Shown: positions 16,400-16,512 of the stretch, piece after piece
Layout of the letters: every line of letters starts with the position of its first letter
Position numbering within the stretch: position 1 is the first letter of the stretch
Assembly: GCA_031539425.1 (NCBI GenBank)
Contig: JAVKLI010000011.1
Span: 1-16,512 of the forward strand
Reading direction: 5' to 3'
DNA length: 16,512 nucleotides
Origin: UBA4416 sp031539425
GTDB taxonomy: Bacteria > Bacteroidota > Bacteroidia > B-17B0 > Aurantibacillaceae
The notes under the pieces: generated by a model
Databases searched by the model: none
What the model was told of the DNA's origin: nothing
The model's input: the letters and a program-made list of their open reading frames with translations, nothing else
Made by a program: the position numbers and the translations under genes

Positions 16400-16432
16400 A
16401 AAAGGGAGCGGTATTTCTACCATCTCCCTTTT
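16400..16432 (+). terminator. Terminator-like hairpin inside the IS end
   Basis: AAAAGGGAG (16400-16408) pairs perfectly with CTCCCTTTT (16424-16432). The inner GGTA (16410-16413) pairs with TACC (16418-16421) across a TTTC tetraloop. The right arm runs straight into more T residues. Placed between the IS end and the transposase start, it would stop transcription entering from flanking DNA, a known way in which IS elements limit their own transposase expression. Confidence 0.6.
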
Positions 16433-16467
16433 TTTATTACTTTAATTTTTACGACAAAAGTTAAGTA

Positions 16468-16512
16468 ATGAGTAAAAGTAAAAATTTTAGCGGACAGCCC
16501 ATAATAAGTCAA
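16468..16512 (+). CDS. IS4-type transposase, N-terminal fragment cut by the window edge
   Basis: Fifteen codons from the ATG at 16468 read MSKSKNFSGQPIISQ. I recognise this as the start of a group of Bacteroidota IS4/DDE transposases whose N-terminal part belongs to the DUF4372 family and opens with a conserved NFSGQP segment. The DDE catalytic residues would lie outside the window. A -7-like TAATTTTT precedes the start. The frame is open to the edge; whether the full gene is intact cannot be seen. Confidence 0.65.
   Translation, partial: MSKSKNFSGQPIISQ

Larger units (their letters stand above)
16380..16512 (+). mobile_element. Left end of an IS4-type insertion sequence (continues beyond window)
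   Basis: The element is recognised from its transposase start and from the end-like sequence GTGTCCGATAAAA (16381-16393), a plausible left terminal inverted repeat. The exact first base and any target-site duplication cannot be fixed without the right end. Its edge lies 90 bases upstream of the cytochrome gene on the other strand. That spacing leaves the cytochrome promoter region mostly intact but could bring new regulatory sequence close to it. Confidence 0.6.

Noticed and set aside
1..16512. CRISPR arrays, tRNA or rRNA genes and tandem repeats
   Set aside because: I looked through the intergenic stretches, all of which are short, and saw no regularly spaced repeats, cloverleaf arms or rRNA-like sequence.

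Overview
The window looks like chromosomal DNA from a member of the Bacteroidota. It is strongly AT-rich, and Shine-Dalgarno sequences are largely absent. Several promoters match the Bacteroidota -7 consensus TAnnTTTG. The gene families are typical of that phylum: a long DUF2723 membrane protein, a lipoprotein-type RND adaptor, an enlarged RND pump, and an IS4-type transposase beginning MSKSKNFSGQP. The order or genus cannot be resolved from what is visible.

Layout, left to right. Positions 1-151 hold the 3' end of an unrecognised gene. After a short gene-free gap comes era (351-1241), a ribosome-assembly GTPase that appears to stand alone, with its own promoter and a hairpin terminator. Four forward genes follow with short gaps or overlaps (1510-6590): a 1089-residue DUF2723 membrane protein, a 92-residue CxxC membrane protein of unknown role, a queuosine-precursor (YhhQ/VUT) transporter, and glutamate racemase murI, which overlaps the transporter by 4 bases.

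A well-formed promoter near 6790 begins a second forward operon (6820-14505). It encodes a tripartite efflux system in the order outer-membrane TolC-like protein, adaptor lipoprotein and RND pump, followed 5 and 9 bases later by an EamA-family permease and diaminopimelate epimerase (dapF). Two cofactor-independent, two-cysteine enzymes of peptidoglycan amino-acid supply (MurI and DapF) therefore lie on either side of the efflux genes.

The right part (16289-14502) is read on the minus strand: a c-type cytochrome lipoprotein, a membrane-anchored or exported DNA/RNA non-specific endonuclease, and a three-helix membrane protein of unknown function. The first two share one base (TAATG). The third has its own promoter, with almost no leader. 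Its stop codon overlaps the dapF stop, so the two operons converge with no terminator between them.

The window ends inside an insertion sequence: a terminal-repeat candidate at 16381, a terminator-like hairpin, and the first 15 codons of an IS4-type transposase. The other end of the element is outside the window. Most of the window is ordinary housekeeping and efflux content. The points most worth following are the internal near-copy of the IS end inside the transposase codons, the arginine in place of the RND proton-relay lysine, the small CxxC protein, and the unknown membrane protein with a near-leaderless promoter.
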